A stretch of 64,000 bases of DNA from JAFGXT01 sp963677165 (lineage in GTDB: Bacteria > Verrucomicrobiota > Lentisphaeria > Victivallales > SZUA-371). Numbering within the stretch: position 1 is the stretch's first letter; each line of letters begins with the position of its first letter. A model generated the notes under the pieces. That model did not search any database, was not told where the DNA came from, and was given only the letters and a program-made list of their open reading frames with translations. This document shows positions 53,102 through 60,998 of this stretch, in pieces. The translations under genes were made by a program, and so were the position numbers. The stretch is taken from the NCBI GenBank assembly GCA_963677165.2, contig CAXXSX010000002.1:496001-560000 (forward strand). The letters run 5' to 3'.

Positions 53102-53959
53102 ATGAAAGTTTCCGCAGTCATTGTTACTTATAATAGATTAGAACTTCTGAAGCGTTGTGTTGCCGCCGTTCAAGCTCAAACTTATAATATTAACAAATTG
53201 TATGTAATAAATAATGGTTCCACGGATGGAACTGAAACCTGGCTTAATCAACGAGATAAAATATTAGCAATTCATCAGGAAAACCTGGGAGGAGCCGGTG
53301 GGTTTCATAATGGAATAAAGAAAGCTTCCGAAGATGGAGCTGACTGGATATGGTGCATGGATGATGATGGATATCCAGAAAAAGACGCTCTTGAGCAACT
53401 GATGAAGACTCCAAACTGGGGCCCCTGTATAAAGAACTCTTTGGTTCTGGACATAAATAATCATAACGAATTAGCCTGGGAGCTTCCTCCTTATAGTTTT
53501 TCATACTCAAAAATTGATCAGGAATATATTATAAATTATATCCATCCATTCAACGGTACACTGATAGCCGCTGAAGTTGTTCGCCAAATAGGTCTTCCGT
53601 TAAAAGAGCTGTTTATCTGGGGAGATGAGGTGGAATATATTACAAGAGCTTTTGTTCAGCTCATTCCACTAGTTACTGTAGTCAAAAGTATTTTCTATCA
53701 TAAAAAAGGAGTTTTTTCTTATGATAAAGAATGGGAAAATTTAGGTGCTATTTTTTATTTCTTTAGAAATTCAAGATTTTTATATGTTACAAAAAATGGT
53801 TCTGTTCGAGGAAATGAATATTACCTGAAAGATTTTTTTAAACATTTAAAAACAATTATCATTCATCAAAAGAAAAAGAAACTAAAAAAAATATTCATTT
53901 TACTTCATGCGTACGCTTCATCGTTCTACCTGGGCTTAAAATGTCATAAAAGTAGATAA
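53102..53959 (+). CDS. family 2 glycosyltransferase (GlfT/rhamnosyl-type)
   Basis: A 285-residue GT-A enzyme: VSAVIVTYNRLELLKRCVAA, NNGSTDGTETWL, ENLGGAGGFHNGIKKA, and WIWCMDDDGYPEKDALEQL with the acidic DDD metal/sugar site. The GGAGGF-x-x-G and MDDDG pattern is characteristic of galactofuranosyl- and rhamnosyltransferase-like GT2 proteins. Basic C-terminus. AAGGAAAATAA ribosome site. Probably adds a residue to a surface glycan with the other genes of this region. Confidence 0.85.
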   Translation: MKVSAVIVTYNRLELLKRCVAAVQAQTYNINKLYVINNGSTDGTETWLNQRDKILAIHQENLGGAGGFHNGIKKASEDGADWIWCMDDDGYPEKDALEQLMKTPNWGPCIKNSLVLDINNHNELAWELPPYSFSYSKIDQEYIINYIHPFNGTLIAAEVVRQIGLPLKELFIWGDEVEYITRAFVQLIPLVTVVKSIFYHKKGVFSYDKEWENLGAIFYFFRNSRFLYVTKNGSVRGNEYYLKDFFKHLKTIIIHQKKKKLKKIFILLHAYASSFYLGLKCHKSR

Positions 53960-54016
53960 TGAGGCTATTTAGCTGGAGTAAATATTTTAGATTGTAAGAG
54001 CTGTATAAAAAACAGT

Positions 54017-54817
54017 TTATTTCAGTAATTTATCAAACAACAACTTTAGCAGTACTCCAAATTTTGTCCTGATTATAGTTTTAGCTCTACCCAATGGAGT
54101 ACTTGCTGCTTCATCTTCAACAAGACTTTTATGCTCTTTAAATTTGTAGTCTTTGTACAAAAAACGAGGCCCTTCTTCTACAGATGGATATAATGGTTCA
54201 GGGGTATACTTATTGCGCCATAGTACATACATCAGCGACAGTTGATCTCTATAGGAAAAATGTTTAACCCACCACCACCAGTCGTTCATAATCTGATTAA
54301 CATCTGGAGATTTATGACTTCTAAAGATTATATTGTTTTCAAATAATCCATAATTGACAGGAAAACCACACAAACAAAATATTAATATCTGTAAGAAAAT
54401 TTTATGAAGTTTTCCCCTATTGCATATAATACATGAAAGAGATTCATCATATAAGCAATCTCTTTGCGGGTGAAGAACTGTTGCATATTTTACACCTTTA
54501 CCAATACATTCAGTTATCCTATCAAGAAGATCATCACTTTTGACTATGATATTAGCGTCAATGTATAAAGAAAAGTCATATTCAGGAAATAATTTATGAG
54601 GGAAAAATTTAACATACCTTGACTTTTTTAGAGAACTGGCATTTTGATATTCTTCAATCATCAAATCATTTATTAACCTTACTTGCCATTTTCCTGTTGA
54701 AGGAATTTCTCTATCTGACAAACAAATATAATCAATATTATCGTAATAAACTTCATAATTCGGAAGATTATCATAATTGTTATATATACAGGTATATATT
54801 AAAACCTTATTTTTCAT
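54017..54817 (-). CDS. DUF616 / TOD1-MUCI70-type glycosyltransferase-like protein
   Basis: A 266-residue protein: VLIYTCIYNNYDNLP, then YICLSDREIPSTGKW, RYVKFFPHKLFPEYDFSLYI and DANIIVKSDDLLD, matching the DUF616 pattern PHK-FPEYD-S-WIDGN. The family is a GT-A-like glycosyltransferase group. Transcribed opposite to the GT2 and asnB genes, and AT-rich like them. Donor and acceptor unknown. Confidence 0.75.
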   Translation of the reverse strand: MKNKVLIYTCIYNNYDNLPNYEVYYDNIDYICLSDREIPSTGKWQVRLINDLMIEEYQNASSLKKSRYVKFFPHKLFPEYDFSLYIDANIIVKSDDLLDRITECIGKGVKYATVLHPQRDCLYDESLSCIICNRGKLHKIFLQILIFCLCGFPVNYGLFENNIIFRSHKSPDVNQIMNDWWWWVKHFSYRDQLSLMYVLWRNKYTPEPLYPSVEEGPRFLYKDYKFKEHKSLVEDEAASTPLGRAKTIIRTKFGVLLKLLFDKLLK

Positions 54818-55086
54818 AAGTTATTTCTGGCTCTTTATTACAATTCGAGGAGCAATAATTTCTACCAAACAATATAGGTATATTGTATAATTGCAATTAA
54901 TCGTGCTGAATATATTACTCAAATACATTATTCTGTGTGCTTTGTCCTCAGAAATATGCATCTGGATAGCATTATCCTGAATGACAATAGGAACATCTTC
55001 ATGTGTGGGGGGGGGAAGGTCACGGCAACGCAGGATAAATTGCCCAGATGTGGTGAGATGGAAAATCGTTTCCAGCCATCGTCCAA

Positions 55087-55219
55087 ATTGCCGGGCTGGA
55101 GGCGGAAGTCGATACCGTACTGGTTCTCAGCAGAGATGATCGACAGCTTCGCCTATCGTCCGAAATACGTCCTGAGCGGTCTCGCCGAACTGGTGGAAAA
55201 ACTAAAAAGTGAAGCATGA
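55087..55219 (+). pseudogene. 3' fragment of the HAD-IIA phosphatase gene
   Basis: About 91% identical by eye to the last 147 bp of the 27967-28773 gene, with one 14-bp internal deletion (after CTCAGC) that shifts the frame. About nine of the ~12 differences are third-position changes, so the source was probably a diverged, functional homologue rather than a fresh duplicate. The rest of 54818-55305 has no gene; a run of nine G lies at 55007-55015. Confidence 0.8.
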
Positions 55220-55305
55220 AAAAAATAGTTTCAAATCTCAAGGTGCAAAACCAAACGTCATTTTCGCAGTAATGCTGATCGGTTAGCCGAAATCCCCTTT
55301 CCCGC

Positions 55306-55923
55306 CTATTCTTCGCTGTAAGAGGCGAAGAAGATGGTGTTTTCGAGCTCGTGGAGAAAATTTACGTTACGGATTACACAACTCTCATAGCCTTTTAACG
55401 TAATCGGCGAGACATTTAGTATTCCGGTTATACCGCGCGCGATAAGATACTCCGCCATATCACCCGCTGATGTTTCCGGTACCGCCATAATCGCGGTCTT
55501 CACATTATGCCCCTTGATATATACTTCAAGACGTGAAATATCGTAAATCGGAATGGCTGCCTTTGCATTGTGAAGTTCCGGATTGGAATCGAATCCGGCA
55601 ATGATGCGAATTCCTTCACCGGCAAAAGCATTGTATTCCATCAGAGCGCGTCCCATGCCGCCGCAACCGACAACGATCACCGGCTCCACGCGATCTTTAT
55701 GCAGGATTTTATTCAATCTTTCAATCAATTCTTCAACGGCATAACCACTCTTACGGTTTCCGGTCAAGTTGAAATCGGAAAAATCTTTACGCACCAGCGC
55801 GGGAGAAATATCAAGCGCCCCCGCCAGATGATCCGAAAATATCTTAACGAAACCGAGAGATTTCAGTTTGCACAGAATTCGGCGATACTCCGACAAACGC
55901 ATAATGGTGTTTTTACAAGGCAT
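55306..55923 (-). CDS. rex: redox-sensing transcriptional repressor Rex (1)
   Basis: A 205-residue protein: winged helix with DISPALVRKDFSDFNLTGNR (residues ~32-51) and a Rossmann NAD(H)-binding domain with VIVVGCGGMGRALMEYNAF, RIIAGFDSNPELH and AIMAVPETSAGDMAEYLIAR. Rex senses the NADH/NAD+ ratio and represses fermentative and hydrogenase genes when NADH is low. AGAGAGG ribosome site before ATG 55923. Divergent from a second rex and the hydrogenase cluster. Confidence 0.93.
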   Translation of the reverse strand: MPCKNTIMRLSEYRRILCKLKSLGFVKIFSDHLAGALDISPALVRKDFSDFNLTGNRKSGYAVEELIERLNKILHKDRVEPVIVVGCGGMGRALMEYNAFAGEGIRIIAGFDSNPELHNAKAAIPIYDISRLEVYIKGHNVKTAIMAVPETSAGDMAEYLIARGITGILNVSPITLKGYESCVIRNVNFLHELENTIFFASYSEE

Positions 55924-56289
55924 AATAACCTCTCTTTTCGTACTTTATACGATACCAGAACAATCCGCTATCGACAGGTTTATTGTTATTTTACTGATAT
56001 AAACAGGTTAAGCTAACTGAGTATTTAATTATTCAACATAAAACCGTATTTTTCAAGCCTTTTTTACGTTTTTTGTGATTTTTATTGCAATTTAACATTG
56101 ATTTTTATCCAAAACCCATTATTTTTGTTAAATATATGATAAATATAAAAATATCGATAAAATAATATTCAGGAACACTTTTCAAGCTGGCGTTCTGAGT
56201 GTAAAATAAGAACTGGGATAAGAGGGACATCCCGCTGTTGTATTTTATACGTAAAGAGAGAAGAAAAAGAACGCAAGGGGCAAAGAAGT

Positions 56290-56931
56290 ATGGGTAGAAA
56301 AAAAGTACAGAAGCTGCCTTCGATCAAACGGCTTCCGCAGTATTTGCAGGAGCTGAAGATGTTCAGGAAGGAAGGCATGCAGGTAGTATCGACCACACAG
56401 TTGGCCAGACGTCTGCATCTTGAACCGATTGTGGTCAGAAAAGACTTGGAGATCACTGGGGCAAGTGGATCTCCCGGCGTCGGCTACCGGCTGGAAAAAC
56501 TTATTGATGACATTGAAGGCTATCTCGGCTGGAACAACACTTCAGACATCTTTCTGGTTGGTGCAGGATCACTGGGAACCGCGTTAATGGGCTACAAAGG
56601 ATTCCTTGACTACGGCCTGAACATTGTAGCGGCCTTCGACAATGATCCGTCACGGATCGGAACAACCATTCACGAAAAACCGGTATTCAGTATGGATGCG
56701 TTCGCCAATCTGGCGGAACGGATGAAAATTCACATGGCAATTCTTTGTGTTCCACAGGAACACGCTCAGGCAACTGCTGAAATAATGGTTTCCGGCGGCA
56801 TCAGAGCAATATGGAACTTTACGAATGAACCACTGCATCTCCCGGACAGTGTAGTATTACAACGAGTCAATCTGGCAGGAGAACTTGCGGTACTTTCTGT
56901 AAAACTGACGGAAAAATTGAAAGAGGACTAG
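56290..56931 (+). CDS. rex: redox-sensing transcriptional repressor Rex (2)
   Basis: A 213-residue paralogue: YLQELKMFRKEGMQVVSTTQ, LARRLHLEPIVVRKDLEITG (recognition helix) and FLVGAGSLGTALMGYKGF, VAAFDNDPSRIGTTI, AILCVPQEHAQATAEIMVSG. It shares the overall Rex layout but little identity with copy 1. It starts the hydrogenase block, 40 bp before the [2Fe-2S] protein gene. The 366-bp divergent gap 55924-56289 is AT-rich; TTGTTAAATATATGATAAA at 56126-56144 is a weak Rex-site candidate. Confidence 0.93.
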   Translation: MGRKKVQKLPSIKRLPQYLQELKMFRKEGMQVVSTTQLARRLHLEPIVVRKDLEITGASGSPGVGYRLEKLIDDIEGYLGWNNTSDIFLVGAGSLGTALMGYKGFLDYGLNIVAAFDNDPSRIGTTIHEKPVFSMDAFANLAERMKIHMAILCVPQEHAQATAEIMVSGGIRAIWNFTNEPLHLPDSVVLQRVNLAGELAVLSVKLTEKLKED

Positions 56932-56971
56932 GAAGCTTAACGAAGTATATATAACAATATGAGGTGGTCGA

Positions 56972-57235
56972 GTGGAAAACCGGATAGTCATTTGTATGGG
57001 CAGTTCATGCTTCGCCAGAGGCAACGAAAAAAATTTACGGCTGATCGAGGAGTATCTGGATAATCACCGGCTTGAAGCGGACATCAAGTTGTCGGGCAGT
57101 TGCTGTGAAGGCAAATGTTCACAAGGTCCGAACATTATAATAAACGACGAGTGTTTTCACGGCGTCGACCAGGAAATCCTGATCGACCTGTTGAACAATA
57201 AGATAATTAAAAAATCGTCTGATGGACGATGTTGA
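56972..57235 (+). CDS. thioredoxin-like [2Fe-2S] ferredoxin
   Basis: An 87-residue protein: VICMGSSCFARGN (CX4C) and GSCCEGKCSQGPNII (CX3C), the four-cysteine pattern of the NuoE/thioredoxin-like [2Fe-2S] fold. GTG start with GAGGTGG upstream. Between rex and the sensory hydrogenase; probably an electron carrier for it or for the phosphatase-linked signalling unit. Confidence 0.82.
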   Translation: MENRIVICMGSSCFARGNEKNLRLIEEYLDNHRLEADIKLSGSCCEGKCSQGPNIIINDECFHGVDQEILIDLLNNKIIKKSSDGRC

Positions 57236-57369
57236 CGCCTGCGGGTAACGCAGGAAAACAAATACTGATTAAGTGATAAGTTTTTAAGCTTGTAAGTTTG
57301 AAGTAATTAAACTTAAGCAAAAACGAAAAGTGTTGACTTTTCTCACTTAACGAAAAATAATATGGAATA

Positions 57370-59133
57370 ATGGACACTATGAACCACAGTTATCCGGTAT
57401 ATACGGTTGAAACCGAATGTCAGGACTGCTACAAATGCGTACGGCACTGTCCCGTCAAGGCCATCAAGGTCAAAGACGGACACGCCACCGTAGTACCTGA
57501 ACTTTGCGTTGCATGCGGACACTGTGTAGAGATATGCCCCGCTCATGCCAAACATGTTCGCAATGATCTGCGTAGAGCCCAGCACCTGCTTGAAGATGGA
57601 GAAAAGGTTTATGTTTCACTGGCACCGTCATGGGTAAGTGAGTTCAAAAACGTCAAACCAGCCCAGATGATTCATGCCCTGAAAAAGCTTGGCTTTACCG
57701 GAATCAGCGAAACAGCGCTTGGAGCACAGGCCGTCTCCGCAGAAGTAGCTGAACAGCTCAATCATATCGACAGAGGCGTGCTAATCTCCTCTGCCTGCCC
57801 TACGTCAGTTGATTATATTCGCAAATACATTCCGGAGTTTGCTAAAACCATTACAAAGGTTTTTTCTCCGGTTCTGGCGCACTGCCGTATGCTGAGAGAA
57901 AAGTTCGGTGATGACATCAAGGTCGTATTTATCGGCCCTTGTATCTCCAAAAAGAATGAGTCTGACCGCCATCCCGACGTATTGAATCTGGCCCTGACAT
58001 ACCCTGAACTGAAACAGTGGTTGACAACGGAAGGAATCGAACTCGAGACATTAAAGCCCGGCGAGGATGACGTATATACCCCGAATCCGGCCGAAGAAGG
58101 CTCTGTTTATCCCGTCGAAGGCGGAATGATCGAAACCATTAAGGCATATCGCGGCGCCAACGACAAAACCCATTACGCAACCCTGACCGGATTGAACAAT
58201 ATTGAACGGGCGTTTGCCGGACTATGGCCCGAAAATGTTGATGTACCGGTATTTATTGAAGTACTGGCCTGCCACGGTGGTTGTGTCCACGGTCCATGTA
58301 CCGAACACGATTCACCGGGACTGCTGGAAAGACTACGCGTCATTAACAGCGTAAAACTGCCGGACAAGCCGATAGACCGAAGAGTTGGTGTTGACATCAG
58401 CGAGCAATTTGAAAAGGACCCGGTGCCGGAAAATACGGTATCCATGCAACACATCAAGGCAGCGTTGCGCCGAATCGGAAAATTCAGCCAGGAAGACGAA
58501 CTGAACTGCGGCGGATGCGGCTACGACACCTGTAAGAATTTTGCCCGCGCCCTGATCAACGGTAAGGCGGAACCTTCCATGTGTGTATCTTATTTAAGAA
58601 AACAGGCACAGAAAAAAGCCAACGCACTGTTACGATGTATACCGTCAGGCGTGGTCATTGTCGACAAGAGCCTGAACATTATCGAATGCAACCGGCGGTT
58701 TGCTGAAACATTTGGCGAAGACACGGTTGCTGCTTTCGATGCCTGCCCCGGACTTGCCGGAGCCGACCTGCGCCGAATCATTCCGTTTTCCAAGCTGTTC
58801 GAAAGCAGCCTGAAAACCGGCAAAGACATTCGACGCGATTCTTACAAAGTAGATAACCGGTTATTCAATATAACCATTTTTAATATCGAGCCCGACGAGG
58901 TTGTCGGCGCGGTTATTTTCGATGTTACCAGCACAGAAATGCACCGTGAACAGATTGCTGCCCGTGCTCGAAAGGTAATTGATAAAAATCTTGAAACAGT
59001 ACAGGAAATAGCATGTCGACTGGGCGAACACATGGCCGATACGGAGCTGCTGCTGCGCTCAATCGCCGAAGACTACGCCGACGACTCGCTGAAAGATGAC
59101 GGCTCCGGAGATACGCCGCCGGAGGATAAGTGA
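57370..59133 (+). CDS. hydS: sensory [FeFe] hydrogenase with PAS domain (HydS/group C-like)
   Basis: A 587-residue protein: two [4Fe-4S] ferredoxin motifs (C17/20/23/27; C46/49/52/56), an H-cluster domain, a second FeS domain (C380/383/388/405) and a PAS domain (~415-530). The H-cluster motifs are altered: SSACP (residues 140-144) for TSCCP, GPCISKKNE (C191) for MPCxxK, and ACHGGCVHGP (C301, C305). The cluster ligands remain, but the proton-relay Cys of TSCCP is Ala142, as in sensory forms. It is probably an H2 sensor signalling via the downstream phosphatase (family knowledge). Confidence 0.85.
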   Translation: MDTMNHSYPVYTVETECQDCYKCVRHCPVKAIKVKDGHATVVPELCVACGHCVEICPAHAKHVRNDLRRAQHLLEDGEKVYVSLAPSWVSEFKNVKPAQMIHALKKLGFTGISETALGAQAVSAEVAEQLNHIDRGVLISSACPTSVDYIRKYIPEFAKTITKVFSPVLAHCRMLREKFGDDIKVVFIGPCISKKNESDRHPDVLNLALTYPELKQWLTTEGIELETLKPGEDDVYTPNPAEEGSVYPVEGGMIETIKAYRGANDKTHYATLTGLNNIERAFAGLWPENVDVPVFIEVLACHGGCVHGPCTEHDSPGLLERLRVINSVKLPDKPIDRRVGVDISEQFEKDPVPENTVSMQHIKAALRRIGKFSQEDELNCGGCGYDTCKNFARALINGKAEPSMCVSYLRKQAQKKANALLRCIPSGVVIVDKSLNIIECNRRFAETFGEDTVAAFDACPGLAGADLRRIIPFSKLFESSLKTGKDIRRDSYKVDNRLFNITIFNIEPDEVVGAVIFDVTSTEMHREQIAARARKVIDKNLETVQEIACRLGEHMADTELLLRSIAEDYADDSLKDDGSGDTPPEDK

Positions 59134-60317
59134 TGAATGAAGAGAATACCGCACTATTCGTCGACATGGGTTACAACCAGTGCAGAAAGCACGGGGAAAT
59201 GATTTGCGGCGATGCGGTGGCGTTTGAACGTTTTCCGGAAGAAGAACGTTTTATCGCAGTGCTGTCCGATGGACTCGGCAGCGGCGTAAAAGCGAATATT
59301 CTGGCGTCGATGACGACCACGATGGCAATGAAATTTATTGCTGGCGACCAGGATATCCTACATTCAGCGGAAATTATTATGGACGCGCTGCCGATCTGTC
59401 AGGTACGCAAAATAAGTTACGCGACTTTTACGATTGTCGATACCACGCTTGATGGCAAAACAAGAGTCATTGAGATGGGCAATCCGGAGTTTATTCTGCT
59501 GCGTAACGGCGAACGGGTTGATATCCCGTGCCGCCAGCTGGATTCTCCAAAATGGGAAAACCGGACCATGTCAATATATGAGTTTGAGGTTCGGTCCAAT
59601 GACCGGCTGATTTTCTGTTCTGACGGTATAAGTCAGGCCGGAGTCGGTTCGGAAAAGTATCCGCTGGGATGGCGGGTAAAAGGTTGCTTGAAATATGTAA
59701 GAGAACGGGTAGAGACAAACCCGGATATCTCTTCGCATGAGCTGGCGCGCAACATTGTTCGTGAAGCCATCGCCAAAGAACCACATCTGGTGTCTGGTGA
59801 TGACATGACCTGCTGCGTGATCAATTTCCGGCATCCACGGAAATTGATGCTGTTCACTGGTCCGCCATTCGACCGTGAACGTGACGTGGAATGTGCCGAA
59901 ATGATGAAGAACTTTAACGGCACCAAGGTTATCTGCGGTGGAACCTCAGCAGAAATCATGTCACGTGAACTCGGCAAGCCGCTGGAAATGGATTTGAAGA
60001 CCGTCGGTCATGAACTGCCGCCGATCTCCAAGATGGAAGGAGTCGACCTGATAACTGAAGGTATCTTCACATTAACGAAGACCGCCCAGTATCTGGAAAA
60101 AAGGTCCGAAGCCAACCTGCACGATCCAGCAGGACAGTTAATGAACATTTTGTTGGGCTGCGATATGATTGAATTCGTGGTGGGAACCCGGATTAACGAG
60201 GCGCATCAGGACCCGAACCTGCCGGTGGACCTGGAAATACGCCGTAATATCGTCAAGCGAATCTCGGAAGTACTGAAAAATAAATATGTAAAAGATGTAA
60301 ACATAAAATTCGTATAG
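59133..60317 (+). CDS. SpoIIE/PP2C-type serine phosphatase with C-terminal domain
   Basis: A ~394-residue protein. The N-terminal ~235 residues are SpoIIE-like: GYNQCRKHGEMICGDAV, IAVLSDGLGSGVKAN (metal-binding Asp), LIFCSDGISQAGV and SGDDMTCCVINFR. The remaining ~155 residues (FTGPPFDRERDVECAEMMKN onward) are unassigned. ATG 59133 is preferred to GTG 59130 (GGAGG 7 bp upstream); TGATG coupling with hydS. Such phosphatases accompany sensory [FeFe] hydrogenases and likely relay an H2 or redox signal. Confidence 0.83.
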   Translation: MNEENTALFVDMGYNQCRKHGEMICGDAVAFERFPEEERFIAVLSDGLGSGVKANILASMTTTMAMKFIAGDQDILHSAEIIMDALPICQVRKISYATFTIVDTTLDGKTRVIEMGNPEFILLRNGERVDIPCRQLDSPKWENRTMSIYEFEVRSNDRLIFCSDGISQAGVGSEKYPLGWRVKGCLKYVRERVETNPDISSHELARNIVREAIAKEPHLVSGDDMTCCVINFRHPRKLMLFTGPPFDRERDVECAEMMKNFNGTKVICGGTSAEIMSRELGKPLEMDLKTVGHELPPISKMEGVDLITEGIFTLTKTAQYLEKRSEANLHDPAGQLMNILLGCDMIEFVVGTRINEAHQDPNLPVDLEIRRNIVKRISEVLKNKYVKDVNIKFV

Positions 60318-60467
60318 TTTTAAGTCGCATGCGTTTTTACGCATAAAGCATCAAAACAATATATAAAAAACAAAGTCGTACATAAGCGGTAATAACGTCG
60401 TCCCGCAGTACGAACAATTTTAAAATTTGAAATCGACTAATTATTAACAAAGAGGAAGTTTTTCAAA

Positions 60468-60974
60468 ATGCAGAAAGCACTGGAAACAACCGAAGCAATG
60501 GTCAAACACCTGGAAGCGGTAAACCGCATCCTGGAAAAGCATCAGTTTGACGAAGCAAAACTCATTCCTATTCTTCAGCAAGTACAGGAAGAGTACAAAT
60601 ATCTGTCAAAAGACATCATCAGCTATGTGGCAACTTCGCTGGACATTCCGCCTGCGCAGGTCTACGGCGTGGCAACCTTCTACGCCCACTTCGCACTGGA
60701 ACCAAAAGGCAAGTACATTTTCAGACTCTGTGACGGTACCGCCTGTCACGTGAAGAAGTCGCACAGCATTCTGAATGCTCTCTACGACAAACTCAAACTC
60801 AGCCAGGAAAAGTCCACTACCGACGACATGCTGATCACGGTTGAAACCGTAAGCTGTCTTGGAGCCTGTGGTCTGGCTCCGGTAATGGTGGTCAATGACA
60901 ATGTCTATGGCCAGGTCACCCCGGAACGCGCCTGTGCTCTCGTTGATGAGATTCTGGCAGAGGAAAAGAAGTAA
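60468..60974 (+). CDS. hydC: [FeFe] hydrogenase [2Fe-2S] subunit (NuoE-like)
   Basis: A 168-residue NuoE/HydC homologue: KDIISYVATSLDIPPAQVYG, VATFYAHFALEPKGKY, then the [2Fe-2S] ligands LCDGTACHVKKS (CX4C) and SCLGACGLAPVM (CX3C). Partner of the NADH-oxidising HydB in electron-bifurcating hydrogenase. AGAGGAAG ribosome site. The 150-bp upstream gap holds a small ATGCGT-TTTT-ACGCAT hairpin, and the operon may have its own promoter there. Confidence 0.93.
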   Translation: MQKALETTEAMVKHLEAVNRILEKHQFDEAKLIPILQQVQEEYKYLSKDIISYVATSLDIPPAQVYGVATFYAHFALEPKGKYIFRLCDGTACHVKKSHSILNALYDKLKLSQEKSTTDDMLITVETVSCLGACGLAPVMVVNDNVYGQVTPERACALVDEILAEEKK

Positions 60975-60998
60975 TCGTAAATTGGAGGCTGAAATATT

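Noticed and set aside
54935..55219. 95-codon open frame ending in the HAD-like sequence
   Set aside because: Only the 3' part has homology, the frame is shifted by a 14-bp deletion relative to the parent gene, and the 5' part includes the G9 tract; it is a pseudogene fragment, not a gene.
57240..57369. Promoter for the sensory hydrogenase with TTGACT near 57335
   Set aside because: No -10 hexamer at 16-18 bp; a CCTGCG/CGCAGG hairpin is present just after the upstream gene but has no U-run.
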